64,000 nt of DNA from Shewanella electrodiphila (lineage in GTDB: Bacteria; Pseudomonadota; Gammaproteobacteria; Enterobacterales; Shewanellaceae). Made by a program: the position numbers and the translations under genes. The notes under the pieces were generated by a model, which had not been told where the DNA came from, made no database searches, and saw nothing but the letters and a program-made list of their open reading frames with translations. Position 1 is the stretch's first letter; each line of letters begins with the position of its first letter. The stretch lies in the NCBI RefSeq assembly GCF_023283985.1, contig NZ_JAKIKU010000009.1, positions 62,001-126,000 of the forward strand. The letters are read 5' to 3'. This document shows positions 35,221-45,091 of the stretch, piece by piece.

Positions 35221-36933
35221 CTACTTTACCAAAACCTCTTTTAGTGGGTATCCGACAGCACTTGAAGGAGCGTTGATATTCATCAATGCACTGAGTGTCG
35301 GTGCTAAGTCGACAGTTGCAACAGGCCTGTTTATAGTTTGTCCTTTAAGTTTCATGCCAGCAAATATAATAGGAACATGGGTGTCATAGCGCCACGGAGA
35401 GCCATGTACAGAGGCAACATTGAGACCGTCAAAATCTGCCACAAACACATTTGGCTCAAAAACTAAGTAAATATCTCCTGAGCGGCTAGGGTAAAAACTG
35501 TTTTGCACTTTTTGAGTAATTTCATCGTTAGGCACATTGCCATTTAATAAATGATTAAAGCTATATGCTCGATGAATACCTGAAACACTATTGAGTATAT
35601 TTGCGACTTGTGTTGTTGCTTCCGCTAATGGCACTTTTTGTTCAGCTAGCTTGTCATGATCCAAATTAATATAGGGTTGCCACGCATTAACAAACAAATC
35701 CCCTGTAATTTTCCATTTGCTTTTTAAAGACTGAATGGCAGCATTTTTTTCTAAACTTGCTAAGTCGAAATGTTTAGCTTTGATACCAAATTGCGTTAAG
35801 TATCCCGGCGCCTCAGGAGCACCATGATCAGCTGATAACACGATCAGTGTGTTTTCTAAACCAATGTTGTCATCAATAAAACCAAATAAAGAGGCCAATG
35901 TCCTATCGAGTCTAAGTAGATTATCTTCTGCTTCTAAGCTGGATGGGCCAAAGATATGGCCAACATAATCGGTTGATGAAAAGCTTATCGATAAATAATC
36001 AGTCACGATTTGGTTATCATGACTATTGTTACCAAGATTATTGTTAGTAATGACTGTTTTAGCGAAATCAGCAGTCATTTCATCACCGATAGGGCTTACG
36101 GTTAAAAAAGTACTAAAGTAGGGGTTATCACTAGGGCCAAATTCATGTGGGAATGTAATTCCGTAACCTGGTAATTTTGTTTTCCAATCGTGATTCTGAT
36201 TATCACCGAATAAATATTGCTGAGCAGGTTTTGATAATTGCCATTGGGTGTTGGCATATGTCGATATTGGATTCGCTTTATTCCAGTTTGTTACCCATTG
36301 TGGATATTGTTTGTAATAATAATCGCTACTAACAAATTCACCGGCTGATTTAGAAAACCAAAATGCTTTTCCAGTATGACCTGCTAATGTGATAGCTCCG
36401 CGGTCCTTAACTGATACTGCAAAGACTTTAGATTGGCCATTGTTACTGGCAGTAAGCTCATCACTAAACGTGGTCGCCATAATATTTTTTGGTGAACGGC
36501 CTTCAACTTTACTGGCTTTTTGTGTGGGATCGATTTCATTTTTTGCATCGACAGCAGCATTTGCACTTAAAAGTGGGTGTTGTTCATCTTGTACATTGTA
36601 AATTGGTTGCTGCATTTGCTTATCAAACCATAAATTACTCACCATGCCGTGTGTTGAAGGATGTGCTCCTGTGGCTAGCGTTGTATGCCCTACAACCGTT
36701 TCAGTAATCGCATGTTGATGATGAGCTTCTTTGTAATAAATCCCTTCATTGATTAAATATTCAAAGCCATCGTCAGAGAAATGCTGCTGATAACGTTGCA
36801 ATAAATCCCCCCTGAGTTGATCTACAGTGATTTGTAAAATCAATTTTGGTTGTTTTGCCTGAGCATCTTTGAATGGGGTGACTAGTGTAATTAAGCTTAT
36901 CGAGACGATTGATATTGCTGGAAGCCATTTCAT
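35221..36933 (-). CDS. PafA-like alkaline phosphatase family protein, exported
   Basis: A 570-residue phosphomonoesterase/phosphodiesterase of the alkaline phosphatase superfamily. A signal peptide ends near AQA. The metal Asp lies in ITVDQLRGD. The Thr nucleophile lies in TETVVGHTTLATGAHP, as in PafA enzymes, which use Thr rather than Ser. Metal sites follow in FSSTDYVGHIFGP, LSADHGAPEAPG and the terminal RYDTHVPIIFAG. The product is probably periplasmic and releases phosphate from organic esters. ATG at 36933 is preceded by AAGGA at 7 bases; the frame also has a TTG one codon earlier. Confidence 0.87.
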   Translation of the reverse strand: MKWLPAISIVSISLITLVTPFKDAQAKQPKLILQITVDQLRGDLLQRYQQHFSDDGFEYLINEGIYYKEAHHQHAITETVVGHTTLATGAHPSTHGMVSNLWFDKQMQQPIYNVQDEQHPLLSANAAVDAKNEIDPTQKASKVEGRSPKNIMATTFSDELTASNNGQSKVFAVSVKDRGAITLAGHTGKAFWFSKSAGEFVSSDYYYKQYPQWVTNWNKANPISTYANTQWQLSKPAQQYLFGDNQNHDWKTKLPGYGITFPHEFGPSDNPYFSTFLTVSPIGDEMTADFAKTVITNNNLGNNSHDNQIVTDYLSISFSSTDYVGHIFGPSSLEAEDNLLRLDRTLASLFGFIDDNIGLENTLIVLSADHGAPEAPGYLTQFGIKAKHFDLASLEKNAAIQSLKSKWKITGDLFVNAWQPYINLDHDKLAEQKVPLAEATTQVANILNSVSGIHRAYSFNHLLNGNVPNDEITQKVQNSFYPSRSGDIYLVFEPNVFVADFDGLNVASVHGSPWRYDTHVPIIFAGMKLKGQTINRPVATVDLAPTLSALMNINAPSSAVGYPLKEVLVK

Positions 36934-37069
36934 CAACTATTCCTTCTATTAGTACTATTTGATAACAAATCCTTGTATGAATAGTATTAGCAGAGAAATA
37001 GGCAATGATAAATAATGCTTTGGTGTTGATAAGCAAAGAAAAGGGTATTGTTAAAGTAAATTCTTAAAT

Positions 37070-37924
37070 CTACTGATAGCCAGATAAATGTTGCTGACAC
37101 AGTGCTAAATTAAAACGAATTTTATCTAACCATGTTGAAGCTTCATTATCAGATAAATACCAAAAGCCTGATAATTTTTCAGGGTATTGGTCGAAAAACA
37201 CTTGTTCAACATCAAGCAGTTTTTGTTGTGTCACTGCAGCCAACCAAGCAGACTGCGGAAGTTGGTTAAGATATCGTAAATTATTGAGGGCAGCATGGGA
37301 GCTTTGATTTTGTAACGTTAACTCAATCATTAACTGATATGGGTCATGTATTTGATGCTGAATAGAATCAGTTATAGGTATAACTTGTGTAACACGGCTA
37401 GATTTTTGAGTCTGGAAATCAGTTTTCCGTGCTGCCGTTTCATTCAATAATAGAGCAGGCCACATAGCTTGTTGTGCATTACTTTGTTGATGAACTTCTA
37501 TTGCAATCCTACGTTCACCAAGCCAATTATGAACAACACAGGGTAAATGTTGTTTTAACGACATATCTTCACTGCGTTTAAGGCTAGGTAGTAATGACAT
37601 TCTTTCAAGTGCTAACTCACAGTTTAATCGACTAAATAACACAAAACTGACTAACCCAGATGAAGGCCAGCATTTGAGCTTCAATTCTAATTCGCGAGCG
37701 ACTATTGATAAATTGGTTGTTAACCAATCACTATGAGGTCCAGTAACGACAAAATCTTCAGTTGAACCTGCATAAGGACCATTACAAATATTGATAATGT
37801 TATCGCCACTAGCAATAGTGCCATTAAATATAATGGTATAACCGTGAGTAGCAGCTTGCCAATCACCATTGGCATTACCAATAATAGTGACTTTGCCAAA
37901 TTGGGGTTGTGCTTTAGATGTCAT
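37070..37924 (-). CDS. Hypothetical protein, unrecognised
   Basis: A 284-residue soluble protein with no signal peptide. It opens with a glycine-rich stretch after a beta strand (KVTIIGNANGDWQAATHG), which could be a nucleotide-binding or Rossmann-like start. Further on are INICNGPYAGSTEDFVVTGPHSDWL, in part, and a mostly helical Gln- and Leu-rich C-terminal half. The opening GN-NGD-W and later VTGPHSDWL recall glycosyltransferase-like proteins, but I cannot support that. It lies between the PafA-like gene (same strand, 133 bp away) and the divergent YdcH gene. The ribosome site is weak. Confidence 0.6.
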   Translation of the reverse strand: MTSKAQPQFGKVTIIGNANGDWQAATHGYTIIFNGTIASGDNIINICNGPYAGSTEDFVVTGPHSDWLTTNLSIVARELELKLKCWPSSGLVSFVLFSRLNCELALERMSLLPSLKRSEDMSLKQHLPCVVHNWLGERRIAIEVHQQSNAQQAMWPALLLNETAARKTDFQTQKSSRVTQVIPITDSIQHQIHDPYQLMIELTLQNQSSHAALNNLRYLNQLPQSAWLAAVTQQKLLDVEQVFFDQYPEKLSGFWYLSDNEASTWLDKIRFNLALCQQHLSGYQ

Positions 37925-38212
37925 ATTGAATTCGATTCGTACTCTTTTTTATAGGCATATATTTTAGCAGTGATTCAATACTTTTATTCAAAGTTTTGAA
38001 TAGATTAGATCAAACACCTTGTATTTATAAAGGGTTGAATGTTTTTTGAGCACTTATTTTGTGTCAGAAATTCTATATTGAGAAAATATGCTTGTATTTT
38101 ATGCTAAGTGCTCTACATTTTATATGAGATTTAAAGTTGAAAATCGTTACCTTCAAAACTCGAAAATAGAACCAATGAACATGTAATATTAAGATAAATA
38201 AATGAGGCTTAT

Positions 38213-38461
38213 ATGTTAGGTGAAAATCACTCTCTTCGAAATGAATTTCCTGATCACTTAGACACCATTGCAGCGCTAAATAAATCTGATGCTGAATTTG
38301 CAACTGTATTACAGCAATACGATAAGTTGGACAAACAAATTCGTGAATTAGAATTAAAAGATTCACCCATATCTGATGATTCTATTCATGACTTAAAGCA
38401 ACATCGCGTTGAGATGAAAGACAAGTTATATCAACAAATCATGGCGGCCGAGAAAAGTTAG
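38213..38461 (+). CDS. YdcH family protein (DUF465)
   Basis: An 82-residue, highly charged, coiled-coil protein. The opening HSLRNEFPDHLDTIAALNKSDAEFATVLQQYDKLD (in part) is the family's signature, followed by a K/E-rich helix to LKQHRVEMKDKLYQQI. The function of DUF465 is unknown. GAGG lies 6 bases before the ATG. Transcribed alone, with a strong terminator after it. Confidence 0.88.
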   Translation: MLGENHSLRNEFPDHLDTIAALNKSDAEFATVLQQYDKLDKQIRELELKDSPISDDSIHDLKQHRVEMKDKLYQQIMAAEKS

Positions 38462-38477
38462 TGAAATTCAATACAAC

Positions 38478-38510
38478 AAAGGCCAATTAGATTTACGTAA
38501 TTGGCCTTTT
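38478..38510 (+). terminator. YdcH gene terminator
   Basis: AAAGGCCAATTA/TAATTGGCCTTTT stem with an 8-base loop ending in a T-run, 17 bp past the stop. The 260 bp after it, up to the phosphodiesterase stop, hold nothing I can support. Confidence 0.88.
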
Positions 38511-38776
38511 AAGTTGGATTTGCATAATTGATTTTTTTTACACAAAAAGTACCTGATAGGCTATTCACCCGTTATCAATAATTTTATATCTAGTTTGTGC
38601 ATCTCTTTACCTAAGCAAACAGGTTACCACGAAGGCGTTTTGCCTCAGCAATCATGTGATTCATAATGTTCCTTACATTTACGCATTCAATGCGGTAACA
38701 AACCAATTTAACCGTTTAGCTTACTCAGTTAACTCGTCATAAAAGGCTTTAGATTGGTTTTATCCATTTAGTTGTT

Positions 38777-40048
38777 TTAATGTTTTAAAAGCGGACTTAA
38801 TACTGACAATTCACCATCAATCTTTTCTGTTACTGTTAAACCTAAAATATGAGCGATGAGAGGATACAGGTGAATGTTTTTAGCTTGTTGTATCGTAGCG
38901 CCTTGTTTAAACATTGGCCCTTGAGCATAGAGTACGGTATTCATATCTGTGATTACTTCAGGATCATAACCATGCTTGCCGATAACGCCTGGTTTAGCAT
39001 CAGTACTAGTAATATAGTAATTATTACTCACAATGACAGCATCCCCAATTGAAGCATTACCGGTAAAGTGCAGGTGGCTTGGCACATCTGCTTGTAAGTA
39101 AAACTCGAGTCCTTCAACCTGAGAAACCAACTCTTTAAGTTGCTTAAGATCCTGTTGTTTATCTTTACCCGTTGCTGTGACTAACGAAAATGCCGCGTCA
39201 TTGTTAAAAATAAACTTTTTAATTAGTTTTTGATTATTGGCGATTAACTGATCTGTATATACCCGATCAAATTCATCCACTTTTGCCATACCATGATCTG
39301 AAGTGATAATCACGTTAACTTCAAAAGGTAAATCTTTTAATTCAGTAAGCAAATTACCGATCATAGTGTCTATATATAGTACTGCATCTCGCGTTTGTGA
39401 TGCTTCTGGACCATGGTGATGTCCTGCGCTATCAACATCTGAAAAGTATAATGTCACGAATTGTGGTCTTTTATCTTCAGGTAACGAAAACCAATCTATC
39501 ACTTGCTGGACTCTTTCTTCATTAGGAGTACGTCCATCATATTTGAGCCAGTAATTCGGTCTAAAACCCGCTATTTCAGCTTCTGAACCAGGCCAAAAAT
39601 AAGTAGCAGACTTTAACCCTTGCTGACGCGCTAATGACCATAACGGTACACCTTGATAAAATTGACCATCCGTTACGGCTTCACTAATGTTCATCGCATA
39701 ATCACGTTCTAATTCAGGATTATAAAAACGGTTTGAAATAATGCCGTGATTCGCAGGATACAGGCCGGTAACGAGTGTCAAATGATTCGGGAAAGTGACT
39801 GTTGGAAAGGAGGGCACAAACTGCTTAACAGTGGCTGCATTGTTGGCAAACTCTTTGATATGTTGTGGTTGGTGTAGTTCATTATAGTCATAGCGGTAAC
39901 CATCAATTGATATCAACAATACGTGCTCTTGTGTAGATTCTGAAGCATCATTAAACGGCTGTTGTATATCGGTAGCTGTGACAGATATCGATAATATAAT
40001 ACTGCCTAATGTAAATATGAATTTCGAAACTAAGGGAATCTTTGACAC
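38777..40048 (-). CDS. NPP-type nucleotide pyrophosphatase/phosphodiesterase, exported
   Basis: A 423-residue alkaline-phosphatase-superfamily phosphodiesterase. A signal peptide (residues about 1-26, ending SVTATD) is followed by the metal Asp in LLISIDGYRYDY and the Thr nucleophile in FPTVTFPNHLTLVTG. SNRFYNPE, YFSDVDSAGHHHGP, VIITSDHGM and GKHGYDPE complete the two-metal site. NPP enzymes cleave nucleotide and lipid phosphodiesters. The start is GTG at 40048 with AAGGA 6-7 bases upstream. Monocistronic by spacing. Confidence 0.9.
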   Translation of the reverse strand: MSKIPLVSKFIFTLGSIILSISVTATDIQQPFNDASESTQEHVLLISIDGYRYDYNELHQPQHIKEFANNAATVKQFVPSFPTVTFPNHLTLVTGLYPANHGIISNRFYNPELERDYAMNISEAVTDGQFYQGVPLWSLARQQGLKSATYFWPGSEAEIAGFRPNYWLKYDGRTPNEERVQQVIDWFSLPEDKRPQFVTLYFSDVDSAGHHHGPEASQTRDAVLYIDTMIGNLLTELKDLPFEVNVIITSDHGMAKVDEFDRVYTDQLIANNQKLIKKFIFNNDAAFSLVTATGKDKQQDLKQLKELVSQVEGLEFYLQADVPSHLHFTGNASIGDAVIVSNNYYITSTDAKPGVIGKHGYDPEVITDMNTVLYAQGPMFKQGATIQQAKNIHLYPLIAHILGLTVTEKIDGELSVLSPLLKH

Positions 40049-40174
40049 AATTGATCCTTACTAATTATTGTTATGTTCATTCTTATCATAGCGACACTTT
40101 ATGACATTCTTTTGTAGTTGTAGCTGATTTAACAAAACGTCTAGGCATCGATACTAAATTTATGAGCTATTACA

Positions 40175-40204
40175 AAAAAAGCGAAACTGACGTTTCGCTT
40201 TTTT
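40175..40204 (-). terminator. Terminator of the RND operon
   Basis: A-run plus GCGAAAC/GTTTCGC plus T-run, perfect 13-base stem with a 4-base loop, 50 bp past the RND permease stop. Confidence 0.9.
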
Positions 40205-40253
40205 AATTAAGGTAATCGTTTAACGATAAACCGATTAATACATACTGAGTTAT

Positions 40254-43200
40254 TTAACTAGCACGATGACTAGGTTGTTGCTCTAAGCCTGAATTTGTTT
40301 CGGCTGGTTCCGGAACATATAATCTCCAAATTCTTTGAGCAATACCGCGCATATCTTCAATGGCGATATAAAGACAAGGGATTAAACAAAGCGTCACAAC
40401 CGTTGCAAACAAAACACCAAAGGCTAGTGATACAGCCATAGGAATAACCATCTGCGCTTGCATACTGGTTTCTGTCATAATCGGCATCAAACCAATAAAT
40501 GTAGTTAACGAAGTCAACATGATCGCTCTGAATCGACGACAACCCGCATTAATAACCGCTTCATTTAACGGTATACCTCGCTTACGAGAGTTATTAACGT
40601 AATCGACCATTACCAGAGAGTCATTCACCACCACACCTGCAGCTGCAATAATACCGAATACAGAAAGGGCACTTAAATCAATACCTAAAATGATATGGCC
40701 TAACATCGAACCAATAACACCGAATGGGATCACAGACATAATCATAAATGGCTGTACGTAAGATTTAAGCGGGATAGCAAGTAAACTGTAAATCACTAAC
40801 ATTGAGATTATAAAATCTCGTAGTTGCGTGTCAGCACTGTCCAATTGCTCTTGAATATTACCTGACACTTCACTTTTAACCCGTGGATATTTGGTTAATA
40901 GTTCTGGCATGAAGTTATCACGAATATCTTTTGCAAGTTTAAACGGCTCAGCTTGCTCAGCATCTACAGATGCCCATACGTTAATGGTTCGATTACCGTT
41001 TTCGCGGCGAATACTATTAACCCCTTGTACTACTTCGATGTTAGCGACTTCAGATAAGGGAAGTTCTGCACCTTGAGGTGTTTTAATTAATACCTCTTGT
41101 ACCAAGGCGATGGAGTTTCGTTGTGCTTCAGGGTAGCGAAGCATTACTTTAATTTCTTCACCATTACGAATGATACGTTGTGCTTCAAGACCGTAAAAAC
41201 TATTACCTACCTGCGAAGCAATATTCGCCAGGGTTAGCCCAAGACTATGGGCTAATGGTTTTAAGTTAAACTGCACTTCTTTCGCTGAAGACTGACGGCT
41301 GTCATTAACGTCACTAACCCCTTTTAAGGTATTAAGCTTATCTTTTAGTGCTTGAGAAGCAGCGATCAGCTGTACGTCATCGTTGCCTTCTAATCTAAAG
41401 CTAATATCACCATCATCGCGTCCACCACCAAACAAGCTATCTTGGACTTCAAAAGACTTAACGCCGGGTATTTTCGGCATTGCTTGACGCCACATTTCAG
41501 CGACTTCAAAGGTATTAATCGGCCTTAATTCTGGGTCAACAAGTTTGGTTCTTACTTCAGCACGAGTTCGGCCTTGTAATTCAACTTGTAATTCAGCAAT
41601 CATGCCTTGCCCGTATTTATCTTCAAGCTCAGTTTCAACTTGTCTTAATGCGGCTTCGATAGAATGCGCTGCATCAAGTGTTGCAGTCTCTGCTGCATCA
41701 ACATTCATTTCCAAGCTGATCCTTGGAAAATCATGTGGAATTTTGGGTTGCCCAATAAAGCGGACTAAACCACTAATATATAACGCAGCACAAATCACAA
41801 TGAGCATAATAAAGGTTGAAATAACCGCATAACGGTATTTAACGGCTAATGTAAGACTTGGTTTGTAGATATTGCTGATAAATAGGGTTAAGTACTTCTC
41901 AATTTTACCCTGAACAAAATTAACCCCATTTCGTAACCAATCTAAAGGATTTTTAGAGCCTGGTTGAACAACCTTAGGTTTATTCATGTGGGCTAAATGA
42001 GAAGGGAGGATCAGTTTAGATTCTACTAATGAGAACAGTAAACAGAGTATGACTACAAAACCGATTGCCTGACCAAAGGCAGAAGAAGGACCATCATCAA
42101 GTGTGATTGGCAAGAATGCGGCTATGGTGGTTAATACACCAAATGTTGCCGGCATTGCGACACGCTTTACACCACGGATCACGCTATCAATATTCTGACC
42201 ATTTTCTTGGCACTCAGTATGGGCACTTTCACCCATTACAATGGCGTCATCAACGACAATACCCAGTACTAAAATAAACGCGAATAAGCTAATTACGTTA
42301 ATGGTTACATCAATAAACGCCATCGGCATGAATAATAAGGTACCGAGGAAACAGACGGGTAAGCCCATCATCACCCAAAAAGCTAAACGTACACGTAAAA
42401 ATAATGCCAGCATGAAAAAGACCAACACAGCACCTGTTTTCATGCTGTCTAGCATTAAATCAAGGCGACCATCAAGATAGTAGGTCATATCTACCCAAGG
42501 CTCTAGCGTGACTCCTTCTGGTAGTAAGGCCTGCTTCTTGGCAATGTAGGCTTTCATGGTATCAGCGACATCGGTGATACTCTGATTTTTAGCCGCACCG
42601 ACAAAGAAAGTGACTGCATTTTGGCCATTGAATTTAGAATACTGAATCCCTTCTTCAAAGCCGTCATTGACAGTCGCAACATCGCCTAATAAGAGGTTTG
42701 TCCCATCATCTAAAGTGAGTAAGGGCAAATCTTCGAATTCATAACCGACATAAGCTTGGTTTTCTACACGTAAATTAATATATCCATTTTCTGCTTTAAT
42801 TTGACCCGCAGACATGTTGCGAGAATAACCTCGGACTGCTTCAGCAACATCATTAAAATTAAGCCCAAACTCACGTAATCTATCTTTACTGACTTCAACA
42901 CTAATTTCATAATTTAACCCACCATAGAAGTCTGCAATGTTAACGTTAGGCAGCTGCATGATTTCTTTATGGATTTTTTCACCTAAATCTTTAAGTTGTC
43001 GCTGTGATAAATCTCCATAAAGACTTAAGTACATGACTTCTTGACGAATTTTGATACGTTCTACTTTTGGAAACTCCATTCCAGCAGGGAAGGTAGATAC
43101 TGAACCAATTTCAGATTTAACTTCATCAAGTACGATTTGCGGATCATAAGAATCTTCAATTCGAAAGTAGCCATTAGCTTGATTTCGATTAGAGTAGGTG

Positions 43201-43457
43201 ATGACACGTTGTAATCCCTGAACGGTTTCAAGTGCCTGTTCAATTTTTACGGTAATGCCTTCTTCTACTTCTTGCGGAGCAGCGCCTGGATATACAGCAC
43301 TGAATTCAATCCAGTTGATTTCAACAGCGGGGAAAAATTGTTTACGAATCGTATTAGCCGTTAACAAGCCGCCTAATAAAATAATGATCATTAATAAGTT
43401 TGCCGCAACGCTGTTACGGGCAAACCAAGCAATTATGCCTTTATGAGTATCTTCCAT
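40254..43457 (-). CDS. RND efflux permease (AcrB/HAE1-like)
   Basis: Inner-membrane proton-driven pump. The 1067 residues carry the usual twelve transmembrane segments and two large periplasmic loops. The proton-relay Asp pair is in LVLGIVVDDAIVMGE in TM4. The N-terminus IIAWFARNSVAANLLMIIILLGG (in part) and GAAPQEVEEGIT match the family of AcrB-like pumps with YPGA motifs. Start taken at ATG 43457 (MEDTHKGI); the longer open frame from 43508 overlaps the adaptor gene. It follows the adaptor by 4 bp, so they form a two-gene operon without an outer-membrane partner. The substrate is unknown. Confidence 0.93.
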   Translation of the reverse strand: MEDTHKGIIAWFARNSVAANLLMIIILLGGLLTANTIRKQFFPAVEINWIEFSAVYPGAAPQEVEEGITVKIEQALETVQGLQRVITYSNRNQANGYFRIEDSYDPQIVLDEVKSEIGSVSTFPAGMEFPKVERIKIRQEVMYLSLYGDLSQRQLKDLGEKIHKEIMQLPNVNIADFYGGLNYEISVEVSKDRLREFGLNFNDVAEAVRGYSRNMSAGQIKAENGYINLRVENQAYVGYEFEDLPLLTLDDGTNLLLGDVATVNDGFEEGIQYSKFNGQNAVTFFVGAAKNQSITDVADTMKAYIAKKQALLPEGVTLEPWVDMTYYLDGRLDLMLDSMKTGAVLVFFMLALFLRVRLAFWVMMGLPVCFLGTLLFMPMAFIDVTINVISLFAFILVLGIVVDDAIVMGESAHTECQENGQNIDSVIRGVKRVAMPATFGVLTTIAAFLPITLDDGPSSAFGQAIGFVVILCLLFSLVESKLILPSHLAHMNKPKVVQPGSKNPLDWLRNGVNFVQGKIEKYLTLFISNIYKPSLTLAVKYRYAVISTFIMLIVICAALYISGLVRFIGQPKIPHDFPRISLEMNVDAAETATLDAAHSIEAALRQVETELEDKYGQGMIAELQVELQGRTRAEVRTKLVDPELRPINTFEVAEMWRQAMPKIPGVKSFEVQDSLFGGGRDDGDISFRLEGNDDVQLIAASQALKDKLNTLKGVSDVNDSRQSSAKEVQFNLKPLAHSLGLTLANIASQVGNSFYGLEAQRIIRNGEEIKVMLRYPEAQRNSIALVQEVLIKTPQGAELPLSEVANIEVVQGVNSIRRENGNRTINVWASVDAEQAEPFKLAKDIRDNFMPELLTKYPRVKSEVSGNIQEQLDSADTQLRDFIISMLVIYSLLAIPLKSYVQPFMIMSVIPFGVIGSMLGHIILGIDLSALSVFGIIAAAGVVVNDSLVMVDYVNNSRKRGIPLNEAVINAGCRRFRAIMLTSLTTFIGLMPIMTETSMQAQMVIPMAVSLAFGVLFATVVTLCLIPCLYIAIEDMRGIAQRIWRLYVPEPAETNSGLEQQPSHRAS

Positions 43458-43461
43458 GAAT

Positions 43462-44658
43462 TTATTCCTTATCGTCCATGGCGATAGCAGTGTCAGAATC
43501 AACACCAACCTTAGGCTCTACTTGAAGAATTTTATCGGTCGGTAAGGCCACCGTCATTCCTTCAACAGGGTAATCAAGTGCAGAAGTAATGATGCTCATA
43601 CCTTCTGCTAAACCACTTGAGATAATGACGTTGCTGCCATCTTGTCTGATAATATTAACGGGCAGATAACGTAATTTTTTGTCTTTATCCATTGTCGCAA
43701 CGAGGCCATTCACGATTAAATGGCGCGGGACAACGGCCACTTGACCTGCATGAGTACCGCCAATGTGAGCAGTAACATAAGTACCGTATCTTAATTCTTT
43801 ATGGTTACTATTAAGCCCATATGGGTCATCAATCTCAGCAACTAAGTATGTCATCCGACTTTTACTGTCAATCACCCCTTCGCTACGAACGATAGTGCCA
43901 ATCCATTCTTGTTTTTCACCTGCAAAGTTACCCACCAAAGTGACTTCTGCATTTGCACCTTTACGATCTAAATATTGCATTTCTTTGTCTGCAAGTGGTA
44001 ATCGAACTTCAGCTTTATCAGTGCTATAAACTAAACCGATAGGCGATCCGTTACCTACGTATGTGCCTAAACCGATATTACGACTGCCAATTAATGCATC
44101 ATAGGGCGCTTTAATTATTGCTCGTTCAAGATTCCTTTTTGCACGTAACAATCCAGCTTCAGCACTTTTTAGTTTGGCAATTTCTTGGGCTAATTGTGGT
44201 TTACGCAAGCTTAAATCACTTGGCTTACTGTCAGTAATCTCAGCCCATTCACGTTCAGCTACTTGTGCGTTAGCTTTTTCTTGAACTAACGTTGCTTTGG
44301 CAGAAGCCAAATTAGCTTGTGCATCTAACAGCGCTGACTCATAGTCGCTAGGATCAATTCTTGCCAGGACATCGCCTTTTTTAATGAAACCACCTTTAAC
44401 AAATGCGTCAGATAAATAAGTGATTTCACCACTGACTTGTGCCACCAATTCAGTATGATATTTGGCATTGACGACACCATAAGAGCTAACGGTAAATGTC
44501 ATTGGTTTATAATTAATGGTTTCGACAGATACAAGCGGGGTATTATCAACTGGCGGTTTCTCTTCGGGTGGTTTTTGCATAGAAACCAACAAACCAGTAA
44601 TGATTACGCCTACACCTATTATGCCAATAGGGAGAATAATTTGCTTTGCAGTAGCCAC
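43462..44658 (-). CDS. RND efflux periplasmic adaptor (membrane fusion protein)
   Basis: Bridges the permease to an outer-membrane channel. The 398 residues show an N-terminal helix (IILPIGIIGVGVIITGLLVSM) rather than a lipobox. A barrel-sandwich half (VSGEITYLSDAFVKGGFIKKGDVLARIDPSDY), an alpha-hairpin (SAKATLVQEKANAQVAEREWAEI) and the second half (APYDALIGSRNIGLGTYVG) follow, each given in part, then a beta-barrel. The start is GTG at 44658 with GAGGAA about 6 bases before it. Confidence 0.92.
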   Translation of the reverse strand: MATAKQIILPIGIIGVGVIITGLLVSMQKPPEEKPPVDNTPLVSVETINYKPMTFTVSSYGVVNAKYHTELVAQVSGEITYLSDAFVKGGFIKKGDVLARIDPSDYESALLDAQANLASAKATLVQEKANAQVAEREWAEITDSKPSDLSLRKPQLAQEIAKLKSAEAGLLRAKRNLERAIIKAPYDALIGSRNIGLGTYVGNGSPIGLVYSTDKAEVRLPLADKEMQYLDRKGANAEVTLVGNFAGEKQEWIGTIVRSEGVIDSKSRMTYLVAEIDDPYGLNSNHKELRYGTYVTAHIGGTHAGQVAVVPRHLIVNGLVATMDKDKKLRYLPVNIIRQDGSNVIISSGLAEGMSIITSALDYPVEGMTVALPTDKILQVEPKVGVDSDTAIAMDDKE

Positions 44659-45091
44659 GGCACTTCCTCTTGCTTAAAGCTAAATCATAGACTTGTGCCT
44701 ATGACAAATTCGTTAACAGTATTATAAGTGCATGTTACAGAGTTTGTTAAACCCTTACTGTTTGAATGTGTAATTTTATGTGTCAGATGTTTCAAACTGG
44801 TTTTAATTTTTAATAACCGTAAAAATATCAATAGGATGAGCGTAAATAATTAAATTACTGAGTCAAATTTAGATATAATATATTCAGGAGTAAGCCAAAA
44901 ATCATATCTCAACTTTTTAATTTAACTGTAATAAAAGAACATAAACGTATTGTTTACAGTGGTTTTTGTTGAACCCCGCTTTTTTTATTAGCTTTTTTTG
45001 TAATAAAAGTTCAAAATCAGTAAATGTAAACATGATGTGAGCAGAAATGGTTAATGACCATTAAATAGTATGAATTCATTAAGGAAGATAA
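44659..45091. promoter_or_regulatory. Divergent region between the RND operon and galE
   Basis: A 433-bp AT-rich gap without a gene. TGTTTACA at 44951-44958 and its complement TGTAAACA at 45025-45032 form a widely spaced inverted pair upstream of galE. The same octamer recurs upstream of the Nudix regulator and the symporter. Confidence 0.35.

Noticed and set aside
38611..38664. 17-codon ORF on the minus strand (starts MNHMIAEAKRLRG) with a good ribosome site
   Set aside because: Very short, no family recognised, and no conservation test possible. May be a gene remnant, but not supported as a CDS.
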